DNA of 59,371 bases from Bacillota bacterium (GTDB lineage: Bacteria > Bacillota > Clostridia > Acetivibrionales > DSM-1351). The notes under the pieces were generated by a model. It ran no database searches, had not been told where the DNA came from, and saw only the letters and a program-made list of their open reading frames with translations. Within the stretch, counting starts at the first letter, position 1, and the number at the start of each line of letters is the position of its first letter. The position numbers were made by a program, and so were the translations under genes. Shown here piece by piece: positions 19,075-27,461 of this stretch. The stretch is from contig JAEYWA010000003.1 in the NCBI GenBank assembly GCA_023431385.1, positions 1-59,371 of the forward strand, in the 5' to 3' direction.

Positions 19075-19428
19075 TTACCGTTTCATTTCTTTAATATGTT
19101 TATTGCTAGGGTTAGCAGTTCTTTCCTTAATGTCCATGGCCAATTCAATATATGGTTCATTCACGGGATCCAATATAAAGCTCCTTGTTTCTTCAGATAA
19201 GCAGCTTAAATATGGGTCCCGTATTTCACTGTAGCCGACTAAAAAATCCACAGATACCTTAAAATAATCTGCCAGCTGCTTTAGTCTGTCAATTGACGGC
19301 TCCCTTTTATTGCTCACATATCCATTGAAGGTTGGTATTTTAATATTCATCTGGATAGCAGCTTCCTGCTGCTCCAAACCCTTTTCTTTGACCAATTCTT
19401 TTAATCTCTCACCTATTGTCTTATCCAT
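19075..19428 (-). CDS. XRE family helix-turn-helix regulator
   Basis: A 117-residue DNA-binding protein of the Cro/CI (XRE) type. The HTH lies in residues about 7-62 with GERLKELVKEKGLEQQEAA, then NGYVSNKREPSIDRLKQLADYFKVSVDFLVG, the standard ending of this family. The C-terminal 50 residues form no recognisable domain. The start ATG 19428 is preceded by GGGAGGA nine bases upstream; upstream in-frame codons fall inside that site. It is convergent with agrD and divergent from spo0E, and the 290-base region shared with spo0E contains TGACA/TGTCA repeats that could be its operators. Confidence 0.9.
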   Translation of the reverse strand: MDKTIGERLKELVKEKGLEQQEAAIQMNIKIPTFNGYVSNKREPSIDRLKQLADYFKVSVDFLVGYSEIRDPYLSCLSEETRSFILDPVNEPYIELAMDIKERTANPSNKHIKEMKR

Positions 19429-19518
19429 TGATGTATATCCTCCCATCCCCTTACTAATCTTATTATAATTATAAATTTGTACATCTGTCAATTTATTACT
19501 TTTAATTCAAACTTCATT

Positions 19519-19583
19519 TTGACATTTTTCAACTCATTTTTGTCATTTTTTTAGTTGACAAATTGCGTTTTGAATTTTATAAT
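19519..19583 (+). promoter_or_regulatory. Consensus sigma-A promoter with adjoining TGACA/TGTCA repeats
   Basis: TTGACA (19555-19560), a 17-base spacer and TATAAT (19578-19583) form a perfect sigma-A promoter directed at spo0E. Just upstream lies TGACA then TGTCA (about 19519-19545) in inverted orientation, and another TTGACATTTT appears near 19675. These could bind the adjacent XRE regulator; that link is inferred. Confidence 0.75.
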
Positions 19584-19718
19584 TTAATTAATGGCAATTT
19601 ATTACATAATTCAACTATATTGGAAGGTTGCATTGTTAAACCATCATACCATTACATTCACACAATTGAGTTTTTTGACATTTTATGAGACAAAAATGTA
19701 GGTTAAGGAGGTTTTGAT

Positions 19719-19889
19719 ATGCTAGTTGACGAAATTAACAAGTTAAGAGAGATTCTGAACGAACAGGTTGTAAATTGTAGTATGGATTATGAGGAGATTT
19801 TATCTTTAAGTCAGGACTTGGATAAGCTAATTGTCGAATACTATAAAAACGAACTTTCGGTTCGGAATTCATATTCATCTGTCCTTTAA
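19719..19889 (+). CDS. Spo0E-like sporulation regulatory protein (aspartyl-phosphate phosphatase)
   Basis: A 56-residue protein with the Spo0E family pattern: an N-terminal helix (EINKLREILNEQV), a turn, and a second helix carrying the signature SQDLDKLIVEYY at residues 31-42. Spo0E proteins dephosphorylate Spo0A~P and so restrain sporulation. AAGGAGG lies seven bases upstream of the ATG, and the leader carries the consensus promoter at 19555-19583. It lies about 700 bases from agrD, with the XRE gene between them. Confidence 0.93.
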   Translation: MLVDEINKLREILNEQVVNCSMDYEEILSLSQDLDKLIVEYYKNELSVRNSYSSVL

Positions 19890-19980
19890 ATCTCAATTTT
19901 ATTGCATTGGTATACTTAATAGTATATAATTTTTATGGTATTTTTGATGCTAGAAATAATGAGAGGATAGATATATTAAA

Positions 19981-21075
19981 ATGAAACTAGGTATTGTTGG
20001 ACTTCCGAACGTGGGTAAAAGTACCCTGTTTAATGCCATAACAAAAGCAGGTGCTGAAAGTGCAAATTACCCATTTTGCACTATTGAACCAAATGTAGGT
20101 ATTGTAGCAGTTCCCGATGAAAGACTTGATAAGCTGGCCGAAATGTATAATCCTGATAAGATAACACCTACTGTTATAGAATTTGTTGATATCGCAGGAC
20201 TTGTTAAGGGAGCCAGTAAAGGTGAAGGTCTGGGAAATAAATTTCTTTCCCATATCAGAGAAGTAGATGCAATTGTTCATGTTGTAAGGTGTTTTGAAGA
20301 CGGAAATATAGTCCACGTAGACGGTTCTATCGGACCCAGAAGAGATGTTGAAACCATAAATCTCGAATTGATATTTGCAGATCTGGAAATGCTGGAAAGA
20401 AGAATCGACAGAACCAGAAAAAATCTCAAATCCGGCGATAAGAAGTTCCAGGTTGAAATAGAGCTTCTTGAATCAATAAAAGCTCATCTTGAAAGCGGTA
20501 AGCCTGCCAGATCCATGACCTTTGACACTGAACAGCAGCAGATGGTGGATCAGCTTTTCCTTATTACGTTAAAACCAGTTCTGTACGCAGGAAACGTATC
20601 TGAAAACGACCTCTCTTCTCTGGAAGATAATAAGTTTTTAGCTGAGCTGAAGGAATTAGCTGCAAGCGAGGGTTCTGAAGTTATGGTTATCTGTGCCAAG
20701 GTTGAGGAAGAAATTGCTCAGCTCGCCGATGAGGAAAAGGCCGACTTCCTTGAAGCAATGGGACTTGACGAATCTGGTTTGGACAAGCTTATTAAAGCAA
20801 GTTACAAAATCCTCGGCCTTATCAGTTATCTCACTGCAGGCCCGCAGGAAGTGAGAGCCTGGACAATTATCAAAGGTACAAAGGCTCCACAGGCAGCTGG
20901 TAAAATTCACAGTGACTTTGAAAGAGGCTTCATACGTGCTGAAATTGTCGCCTACAATGACCTTATGGCCTGCGGCACATATACAGCAGCAAAGGAAAAG
21001 GGCCTTGTACGATCCGAAGGTAAGGAATATGTTATGCAGGACGGAGATGTAACTCTGTTCAGGTTTAATGTTTAA
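19981..21075 (+). CDS. ychF: Ribosome-binding ATPase YchF/EngD
   Basis: Obg-family P-loop protein that binds ribosomes and prefers ATP. The 364-residue length is typical. The P-loop is GLPNVGKST at residues 6-14; NYPFCTIEPNVG and DIAGLVKGASKGEGLGN follow, then a coiled coil (about 130-165) and a C-terminal TGS domain with the usual HSDFERGFIRAE segment. The ATG begins after a moderately good GAGAGGA. A strong terminator follows at 21092-21137. Confidence 0.97.
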   Translation: MKLGIVGLPNVGKSTLFNAITKAGAESANYPFCTIEPNVGIVAVPDERLDKLAEMYNPDKITPTVIEFVDIAGLVKGASKGEGLGNKFLSHIREVDAIVHVVRCFEDGNIVHVDGSIGPRRDVETINLELIFADLEMLERRIDRTRKNLKSGDKKFQVEIELLESIKAHLESGKPARSMTFDTEQQQMVDQLFLITLKPVLYAGNVSENDLSSLEDNKFLAELKELAASEGSEVMVICAKVEEEIAQLADEEKADFLEAMGLDESGLDKLIKASYKILGLISYLTAGPQEVRAWTIIKGTKAPQAAGKIHSDFERGFIRAEIVAYNDLMACGTYTAAKEKGLVRSEGKEYVMQDGDVTLFRFNV

Positions 21076-21091
21076 TAGAGGTTTATATTGC

Positions 21092-21137
21092 TAAAACCCC
21101 AGCTATACTTATTTTAGGAAATGGCTGGGGTTTTAGT
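21092..21137. terminator. Strong terminator between ychF and the HD-domain gene
   Basis: CTAAAACCCCAGC pairs perfectly with GCTGGGGTTTTAG. The stem has T-rich and A-rich edges, so it can end transcription from both convergent genes. Confidence 0.9.
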
Positions 21138-21182
21138 TATTTACTCTAAAACCTAAACCGACTATATCCAGTTATGAATTTC

Positions 21183-21737
21183 TTATAAAGTATTTCTCAC
21201 AGAATAGTATGTATCTTTAATTAAGTCCTTTGCTGGCTCTATAAGCTCATCCCAATTGGTATCTATCATTTTAATATACCAGTCACGCCCTTCTCCGAAA
21301 TTAAGTTTTCTAACACAATAAGCAAAGTACAGCCAATAAGCCGGGTTACTTATTTTTGACATTGCATCGGCATTTGATAAGCAAATTTCCTCAATTGAAC
21401 CATTTCCTAGCTTCATTGGCTTCGAATGTGATATGATACATTGCTTAACATTTTGTACTTTCGCCATCGGGTATCCATTTTGCAATAAAATGCCTTGTGC
21501 AATATTTGAGCCTATGACATTATGCTCTTTAACTGTACTAAAATCCAGTATGGCAGAAATATCATGAAGATATGCTGAAAGATGGATTATTTCTTTGTTC
21601 GCCCCTAACACTTCCGCAAGTTCATTTGCATAGTCAAATACTACACTAATATGCTGTTCGTAGAAACTGAACCCGAAAACATTATTTTCATTTTTGCATA
21701 CATCCTGTACATACTTTTTAATAATATCTCTAACCAT
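21183..21737 (-). CDS. HD domain protein
   Basis: A 184-residue cytosolic protein of the HD superfamily, metal-dependent phosphohydrolases. Ligands appear in order: H29 (EQHISVV), the HD doublet in AYLHDISA, H71 region (KEHNVIGS) and ISHSKP, then a later Asp in LSNADAMS. The HD core fills the protein and no sensory domain is present. Substrate unknown. It stands alone, convergent with ychF and sharing its terminator. Confidence 0.85.
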   Translation of the reverse strand: MVRDIIKKYVQDVCKNENNVFGFSFYEQHISVVFDYANELAEVLGANKEIIHLSAYLHDISAILDFSTVKEHNVIGSNIAQGILLQNGYPMAKVQNVKQCIISHSKPMKLGNGSIEEICLSNADAMSKISNPAYWLYFAYCVRKLNFGEGRDWYIKMIDTNWDELIEPAKDLIKDTYYSVRNTL

Positions 21738-21881
21738 TAATAGTCACTCACCTCTCCAGAACTAAAAGTAATAATTAATCCATAATTTGTATAAACATAA
21801 TAAACCCATACTCTTCTATATCAACAATTGTCATTTTTACTCGCACTTACGTTAGGTGCTCCAGCCACACTGTACGCAAAA

Positions 21882-21918
21882 CGTAAAAACAGCCTATATG
21901 AATTTATCATATAAGCTG
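21882..21918 (-). terminator. Terminator after cheW
   Basis: On the minus strand CAGCTTATATG and CATATAGGCTG form an 11-base stem with two G-T pairs and a short loop, followed by TTTTTACG. It lies just beyond the cheW stop. Confidence 0.85.
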
Positions 21919-21929
21919 AAAATTATTTT

Positions 21930-22394
21930 CTAATCCTTATTAGCTATAACCTCTATTACCTCTTGAACCTCCGTCTCACGTAGAACTTCATTGAGATCAA
22001 TAATTGAGAATAGTTTATCGTCTTTTTTTCCAACACCTTTTATATATTTTTTATTGTTTACCTTGATTATTGCATCTGATTTGTCTATTGAATCGTCTTT
22101 CAAATTTATTATTTCAAGAACATTGTTCACCATAAACCCAAAGAGTTGTCCATCTTTTTCGGTAATAATTATCTTTGTTTTTTTGGTTATTTCAGAATCC
22201 CCCATACTGAATCTTTTATTCAAATCTACTACAGGAACTACTCTGCCTCTAAGATTATACAGTCCTTTTATGTAATCAGGCATTTGTGGAATAGTAGAAA
22301 CTTCGCTGTATTTTTCTATTTTAAATACCATTGATGCTTCAACACTGCATAATTCATTGTTTAATATAAATATAACAACCTGTGTGTCAGCCAT
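21930..22394 (-). CDS. cheW: CheW-like chemotaxis coupling protein
   Basis: Adaptor that links chemoreceptors to the kinase CheA. The 154-residue single CheW domain has the conserved MPDYIKGLYNLRGRVVPVVDL segment split by short loops (residues about 38-60) and VNNVLEII. No other chemotaxis genes are near, so this may be an orphan CheW serving another locus or another receptor-kinase system. It has a strong ribosome-binding site (GGAGGTGGCGGG) and its own terminator. Confidence 0.93.
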   Translation of the reverse strand: MADTQVVIFILNNELCSVEASMVFKIEKYSEVSTIPQMPDYIKGLYNLRGRVVPVVDLNKRFSMGDSEITKKTKIIITEKDGQLFGFMVNNVLEIINLKDDSIDKSDAIIKVNNKKYIKGVGKKDDKLFSIIDLNEVLRETEVQEVIEVIANKD

Positions 22395-22669
22395 CCCGCC
22401 ACCTCCGAAATATGTGTTACCCTTGTTTTAATAATAACATAGTCCTGGATGAGCCGCAACCAAAATTCGTTGGGGTGAAATACTTTCACTATTATCATTC
22501 CTCTGTCATAATTATCTCTAAAGCTGCTTTTTAAAGGGCATAATTTTTGATATAATACAAGCTGTGCATTTAGGAGTGCTAAATCCTAAATAAAAAATGA
22601 TATTAATAAACAATGTGAAACTAATACAAAAACATAATCAATATTGAATATTTAGACAGGATGGTTTTA

Positions 22670-22873
22670 ATGGAAAAAAGCAGAATTGAAAGACTGAATG
22701 AACTGGCGAAGAAAGCCAAAACCGGCCCCCTTACCGACGCTGAACTCGTAGAAAGAGATCAACTTAGAAAAGAATATATCGGTGCGTTCAGGGCAAATCT
22801 AAAGGCTACTCTAGATAATACTGTAATCGTTGACAAAGACGGTAACAGAAGAAGTCTGAGAAAGGATAACTAG
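22670..22873 (+). CDS. DUF896 (YnzC-like) small protein
   Basis: A 67-residue protein matching the DUF896 family: SRIERLNELAKKAKTGPLTD, then AELVERDQLRKEYI and a tail with DNTVIVDKDG. The family is conserved in Firmicutes; Bacillus YnzC is LexA-controlled, but the function is unknown. ATG 22670 is chosen over ATG 22661 for ribosome-binding-site spacing. It ends three bases before the methyltransferase gene and is probably cotranscribed with it. A TATAAT-like -10 element is visible near 22551. Confidence 0.93.
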   Translation: MEKSRIERLNELAKKAKTGPLTDAELVERDQLRKEYIGAFRANLKATLDNTVIVDKDGNRRSLRKDN

Positions 22874-22875
22874 AC

Positions 22876-24045
22876 ATGGCAAAGGCCTATATCGTAAAAG
22901 GCAAGGAAAGCAGGGTCGAATACGGTCATCCCTGGATATTCAGAAGTGATATTTCACATACGGAAGGTGATATAACTCCCGGTGATGTTGTTGATGTTTA
23001 CAGCAGCAAGAATAAATTTCTCGGAAGGGGTTTTTATAATCCTCAATCCCAGATAACCATAAGGATGCTTACCTATGAGCATGAAGAAATTAATTATGAT
23101 TTTCTTTATGCCAGAATAGAAGATGCCTGAAATTATAGAAAGCAGGTTGCAGATGTAGATAGCTGCCGGGTTGTATTTGCCGAATCTGATTTTCTGCCAG
23201 CTCTTGTTGTTGACAAGTTCTCAGACATTTTGGTAGTTCAGACACTGGCCTTGGGAATAGATAGATTTAAGCAGGAAATCGTAGACATTTTAGATGATAT
23301 CATTAAGCCTCGCGGCATATATGAGAGAAATGACGTACCGGTCAGGCAGCTGGAAGGGCTTGAAATGCAGAAGGGTTTCCTTAAAGGCCCCTTTGATACA
23401 CTTGTTGAAATGACTGAAAATGGTGTTAAGTTCCTCGTTGATGTGGAAAACGGACAAAAGACCGGCTTCTTTCTGGATCAGAAGGAAAACCGCGCTGCTA
23501 TTGCGCCCTTTGTTAAGGGTGTCAAGGTGCTTGACTGCTTCACACATACAGGCTCCTTCGCGTTACATGCAGGCCTTCTTGGTGCCAGCAGCGTTCTGGG
23601 TATTGATATATCTGAGCATGCGGTAAAATGTGCCACCAAAAACGCCGAAATCAATGGCCTTGAAAACGTTGTGAAGTTCCAGGCAGCGAATACCTTCGAT
23701 ATATTGCGCGAATTCTACGATAATGACGAAACCTTTGACACTATTGTACTTGACCCTCCAGCCTTCACTAAAACGAAAAATGCAGTTCAAGGTGCTATCA
23801 GAGGTTACAAGGAAATCAACCTTCGCGCAATGAAGATAATTAAACGCGGCGGCTACCTCATCACCTGCTCCTGCTCACAGCATGTGGATTCCGAGCTTTT
23901 TATGGATATTTTATATGACGCCGCTGCAGACTCAAAGCGTAAGGTAAGGGTAGTGGAATACAGGTCACAGGCTAAAGACCACCCTGTTCTGCTGGCATCT
24001 CCAGAAACAGAGTACCTGAAGTGTGCAATTTTACAAATTGTGTAA
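22876..24045 (+). pseudogene. RlmI-type class I rRNA (cytosine-C5) methyltransferase split by an in-frame TGA
   Basis: The frame from 22876 to 24045 encodes a complete SAM-dependent 23S rRNA methyltransferase of the RlmI/YwbD type except for a single TGA at 23128-23130. Residues before it (PUA-like domain: KAYIVKGKESRVEYGHPWIF) and after it (NYRKQVADVDSCRVVFAES, then the Rossmann domain with VLDCFTHTGSFALHAGLLG, the VLDPPAFTK motif and catalytic CSCSQH) stay in one frame with normal codon use. The lost residue is expected to be Trp, so TGG to TGA is enough. Restart at 23230 could still make the catalytic domain. Other genes here end in TGA and the tRNA-Trp has a CCA anticodon, so recoding is unlikely. 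Recent mutation or a sequencing error. Confidence 0.85.
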
Positions 24046-24125
24046 GATTATTACTATTTATATTATGCTGTTAAATACATGCATATAATAGAACTTTTTG
24101 TTAAAAATAATTTCGGGTGATTAAT

Positions 24126-24614
24126 ATGCTGATATTATTTTTAACATTACTTTTTTTAGTAAAGCTGACTGAAATAACAATTAAATTACTCTATAAAAGA
24201 AAAATAACTGAACTCATAAAAGTTATTAACAATAAAGAGGATTTGCTGTATTTAAATTTCAAGGATTATATGGCTGTAATTGTTGAAGTGCTGAAACGCT
24301 CAGGCTATAAGATTAAACCAACAGCTGCCTGCGGAATAGACGGAAGCGGCCTTAAATTAAATAATATCCAATTCGCTGAGGTTTGGAAGCATGGACTCCA
24401 GCAAATTGTTGATGTTGAACTGGCAATGAATCTGTCCAGGTGTATGCACGACAACTCGATCTACAGGGGGATGATTATTACTCTTGGTGATTTCAAGCCA
24501 TGTACCAAGGCATACTGCCATAAAAATGTTATAGAATGCATTAATGGAGATCAATTGCTAACTATGTGTAAGGCTGTACGTAATACTAAAGTCGCTTTAG
24601 AACCCGTTAAATAA
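24126..24614 (+). CDS. Membrane-anchored Mrr-like (restriction endonuclease-fold) protein
   Basis: A 162-residue protein with one N-terminal membrane segment (residues 2-20), then a region resembling Mrr_cat/restriction endonuclease-like domains: helix FKDYMAVIVEVLKRSGYKI, the GIDGSGLKL turn, WKHGLQQI, GMIITLGDFKPCTKAYC and a final INGDQLLTM. In active members the turn is followed by a (Q/E)xK motif; here VWK replaces it, so catalysis is doubtful. ATG 24126 has GGTGA six bases upstream. Single gene downstream of the broken methyltransferase. Function unknown. Confidence 0.65.
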   Translation: MLILFLTLLFLVKLTEITIKLLYKRKITELIKVINNKEDLLYLNFKDYMAVIVEVLKRSGYKIKPTAACGIDGSGLKLNNIQFAEVWKHGLQQIVDVELAMNLSRCMHDNSIYRGMIITLGDFKPCTKAYCHKNVIECINGDQLLTMCKAVRNTKVALEPVK

Positions 24615-24653
24615 AGTATCGGCCCAATGGCTTTACTTTATTTTATTTTTATA

Positions 24654-25634
24654 TTATTTTAATATAATCCTCCTTCTGAAGAACCTTCTAATTCTCCTGA
24701 AAAAGCCTGTTCTTCCATGTGGCTTGTGTTCCTCTGGTTCAGGCTCGCTAATTGCTATTTCAGCCATTTTCAATATACTATCAAATGAACCGGCTTTAGC
24801 AATAAATCTTCCCGAATGGCAGAATATCGCATCCTTTATTCCTGTTATTCTACTTAACTCCCCCTCTCTTTTTCCGGCCCATGCATCAGGGAGACTCTTT
24901 CTGTCCTTACGCTCCTGTCCATACTCTCTAACAGTCTGAATGTAGTAGCCCTCCTCTTTGGGATAAATTACAAACAGGACCTTACTGTCTACATCAATTT
25001 CTTTTAAAGTCCGTTCCCAAGGGTAAGAATTATCCAGTATTAACAATTCCGGTCGAACACGAGAATTGTATGCAGCTACAACAAAGGTTTTTGCTTTAAT
25101 TGTTGAAACTTTTTGGTCGATAACATTGTCCAGAATATCAAAAGCAAAGTTAACTGCATCATTAAACGCTTCATCTACCGATGCAGGTGAATCCCAGGTT
25201 GGATTATATCCTCCAATAATTGAGGATATACACATGGTAGGTATTATATTTTCAGTTGTTCTTATGCCGTTGTCTGCTGCATCAATACCTTCAATTAATA
25301 CTGTATCGGTATATCTGAATACACTTTCAACGTCCCTTCCTGATATTTCAGGGTGCTTTGATATTATGGCATCTCTCCCGAACTTTCTCCAAATCAATCC
25401 TGCAGCTGCATAAGGTGTTCCATTCTCCCTGTACTCCTTTTCCAGTTGATGATGATCAAACTCGCCATTGCCAATATCATATATCAAGTCTTGCTGTTCA
25501 AGTAACTCCGGATTTCTTGTTCTGGTCAGTTCAAGGTCAAATACCTCTTTAAGTATTGCAGTAGCCATTACTTCGTCAGCATGAAATCTGCCATCATGGG
25601 TTCCAACTTTTTTAAATTGCTTTATTGTATCCAC
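24654..25634 (-). CDS. MYG1 family (UPF0160) DHH-like protein
   Basis: Homologue of MYG1, whose eukaryotic members are 3'-5' RNA exonucleases; bacterial members are little studied. The 326-residue protein shows the metal-binding motifs THDGRFHADEVMA near the N-terminus, DIGNGEFDHHQ (about 55-65), and DAADNGI. The C-terminal end is very basic (RTGFFRRIRRFFRRRI), which could bind nucleic acid. GTG 25634 is taken as start because GGAGG lies seven bases before it; the open frame from 25652 begins with TTG inside that site. Monocistronic by position. Confidence 0.88.
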   Translation of the reverse strand: MDTIKQFKKVGTHDGRFHADEVMATAILKEVFDLELTRTRNPELLEQQDLIYDIGNGEFDHHQLEKEYRENGTPYAAAGLIWRKFGRDAIISKHPEISGRDVESVFRYTDTVLIEGIDAADNGIRTTENIIPTMCISSIIGGYNPTWDSPASVDEAFNDAVNFAFDILDNVIDQKVSTIKAKTFVVAAYNSRVRPELLILDNSYPWERTLKEIDVDSKVLFVIYPKEEGYYIQTVREYGQERKDRKSLPDAWAGKREGELSRITGIKDAIFCHSGRFIAKAGSFDSILKMAEIAISEPEPEEHKPHGRTGFFRRIRRFFRRRIILK

Positions 25635-25765
25635 AAAAATACCTCCAAACAAAATGTCATACTATGATATTTTGTTCTATGAGAGAGAATTACATACAAT
25701 AAAATACGCATTGTTATAGATTTCAAGGACTATATATATTGAAACACCTTTCGTGCTGTTCAGAC

Positions 25766-27334
25766 CTAATTAACACTAATAATTGCACTAAAAGCCGGAC
25801 CATTAAATTGCGGTTCAATAATATATTTACCTTTTTTATTGATAAGTCCGAATTTAAGTTTACCATCCTTGGCTTTTCCGGTTACCCATGCAACATCACT
25901 ATTAAAACCACTGTTAATACTATCAAAGCTGCATGGTATAACCAGTTCTCCGCTAGTATTAATGCATCCCCACTTTCCATTCATTTTTACCGGAGCCATT
26001 CCACCATAAAAGGATTGTCCATTTTCAAATGGATATAATAAATCCGATATTGATTTGGTTAACGACTGGCCAAATACATTGAAATAGCCTGCGTTAAGAG
26101 TATAACCATCCATATAATTTAAAACAAACAAAATATTATTTTCTGATAAAGTTGGCTCAGCAGAGAATTGAGGTTTTGTGGTTATACTACCGACAGCGTC
26201 CATAACTCCCCATAAACCGTTTTCCTCAAAGCATATATATTCTCCGTTTGTTGTTGCAGCTGAATATTTAATAGGAGCAACTACCTTACCGCGTTTGTCG
26301 ATGATCCCCCATTTACCACCTTTTAAATTGCCGTTACATACAAGTAGGTTTTCACCAACCTTGGTCATATAAGTGTATACGGGTTTAATAATTTCCTTTC
26401 CTTTTTTATCAATTGTTCCGTGATATCTATCATATTTTACAGCTATGAATTCGTCACCCGAATATGGCTTGATTTCTGTATAAATTTGCTTAACCAATGG
26501 ATTGAGATTGATATCAACCAATCCTACCTTATTGTAAAATTCGTCTCTTATGATACCTATATCCTCGCGAAAAAATCTAAAACTCTCATACTTGTCAATT
26601 ATTGTTACCTTGCCGGATTTTTCAATAAAACCAGTCTTGTTCTTTATATAGAAACCACCCTTAGTAGGCATTTCTTCTTCTATTTGAACAGAAAAACAGT
26701 ACTTGGACTTCTCTGGAAAATCTGAGTTTATCCAAATCCCCTTATATTCGGCAGGTACCATTTCTATTCCATTTTCATTTATTATACCTGTTTTTCCGTT
26801 CTGGACAAAAGAAAGTACTCCACCTTGTAGGAAATTAAGTTTTTCGTATTTTGTATTAATTTTGACTTTACCATCACCATTAATAAGGCCATATTTCCCC
26901 TTCTCAACTATAATCGCCAATTTTGATTCCTGAGATATTTCTATGGAATCGTATGAAGGCTTTATAATCCACTGTCCCTTCACATCTATCAATCCCCATA
27001 GCTTTCCGCTTCTAGCAGGACACCATCCATGATAAAAATACGTAACCTCATCATACTCAGGCTTTATAACTTCATCAAAGTTATTGTCAACAAATCCCCA
27101 TTTATTTTCTCTCTTTACTGCAAGCATACCATTGACCTGACTAACGCCAAAATCTTGGTATATTGGGTTCAATACTAAAAAACCCTCGGAGTTCTTTAAG
27201 CCCTTCTTCCCATTTTGACTTATTTTTAGAAATATGTCAGGTTCTTTCGCTGGTTGGGACAAGGCATTACCTGATCCAAATGAACCACAAATGGTAAATA
27301 GTATTACAACTAAAAAAATTACAACTTTCTTCAT
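25766..27334 (-). CDS. Exported WG-repeat protein
   Basis: A 522-residue protein with a signal peptide (about residues 1-24, KKVVIFLVVILFTICG then a small-residue cleavage site) and about ten WG repeats of the pattern GKWGxIxxxGxxxIxPxYxxI. WG repeats are surface beta-rich modules thought to bind proteins or carbohydrate. No enzymatic domain is visible. ATG 27334 is preceded by AAAGGGG. The longer frame to 27439 runs through terminator hairpins and was rejected. Isolated gene; role unknown. Confidence 0.88.
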   Translation of the reverse strand: MKKVVIFLVVILFTICGSFGSGNALSQPAKEPDIFLKISQNGKKGLKNSEGFLVLNPIYQDFGVSQVNGMLAVKRENKWGFVDNNFDEVIKPEYDEVTYFYHGWCPARSGKLWGLIDVKGQWIIKPSYDSIEISQESKLAIIVEKGKYGLINGDGKVKINTKYEKLNFLQGGVLSFVQNGKTGIINENGIEMVPAEYKGIWINSDFPEKSKYCFSVQIEEEMPTKGGFYIKNKTGFIEKSGKVTIIDKYESFRFFREDIGIIRDEFYNKVGLVDINLNPLVKQIYTEIKPYSGDEFIAVKYDRYHGTIDKKGKEIIKPVYTYMTKVGENLLVCNGNLKGGKWGIIDKRGKVVAPIKYSAATTNGEYICFEENGLWGVMDAVGSITTKPQFSAEPTLSENNILFVLNYMDGYTLNAGYFNVFGQSLTKSISDLLYPFENGQSFYGGMAPVKMNGKWGCINTSGELVIPCSFDSINSGFNSDVAWVTGKAKDGKLKFGLINKKGKYIIEPQFNGPAFSAIISVN

Positions 27335-27395
27335 AATATGTACACCCCTTTTAATGTAAACTCCCTTTATGTCACCGGGTAAAATTCCATAAGAG

Positions 27396-27447
27396 TTCGC
27401 CCATGCTGGGCGAACTAAAAAACCAGGTGCTGGCCGCACCTGGTTTT
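27396..27447 (-). terminator. Strong terminator plus a second hairpin after the J-like gene
   Basis: On the minus strand CCAGGTGC pairs with GCACCTGG around a five-base loop and is followed by TTTTTT. A second hairpin, TTCGCCCA/TGGGCGAA, lies at 27396-27414. They separate the J-like gene from the WG-repeat gene. Confidence 0.9.
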
Positions 27448-27461
27448 GCCATCTTTAAGGC

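Noticed and set aside
23128..23130. TGA read as selenocysteine or tryptophan
   Set aside because: The position fits Trp rather than Cys, no SECIS-like structure or sel genes are visible, the tRNA-Trp here has anticodon CCA, and other genes in the window terminate with TGA.
27335..27439. Longer N-terminus of the WG-repeat protein
   Set aside because: The extra 35 codons pass through the terminator hairpins and would bury the signal peptide; ATG 27334 has its own ribosome-binding site.
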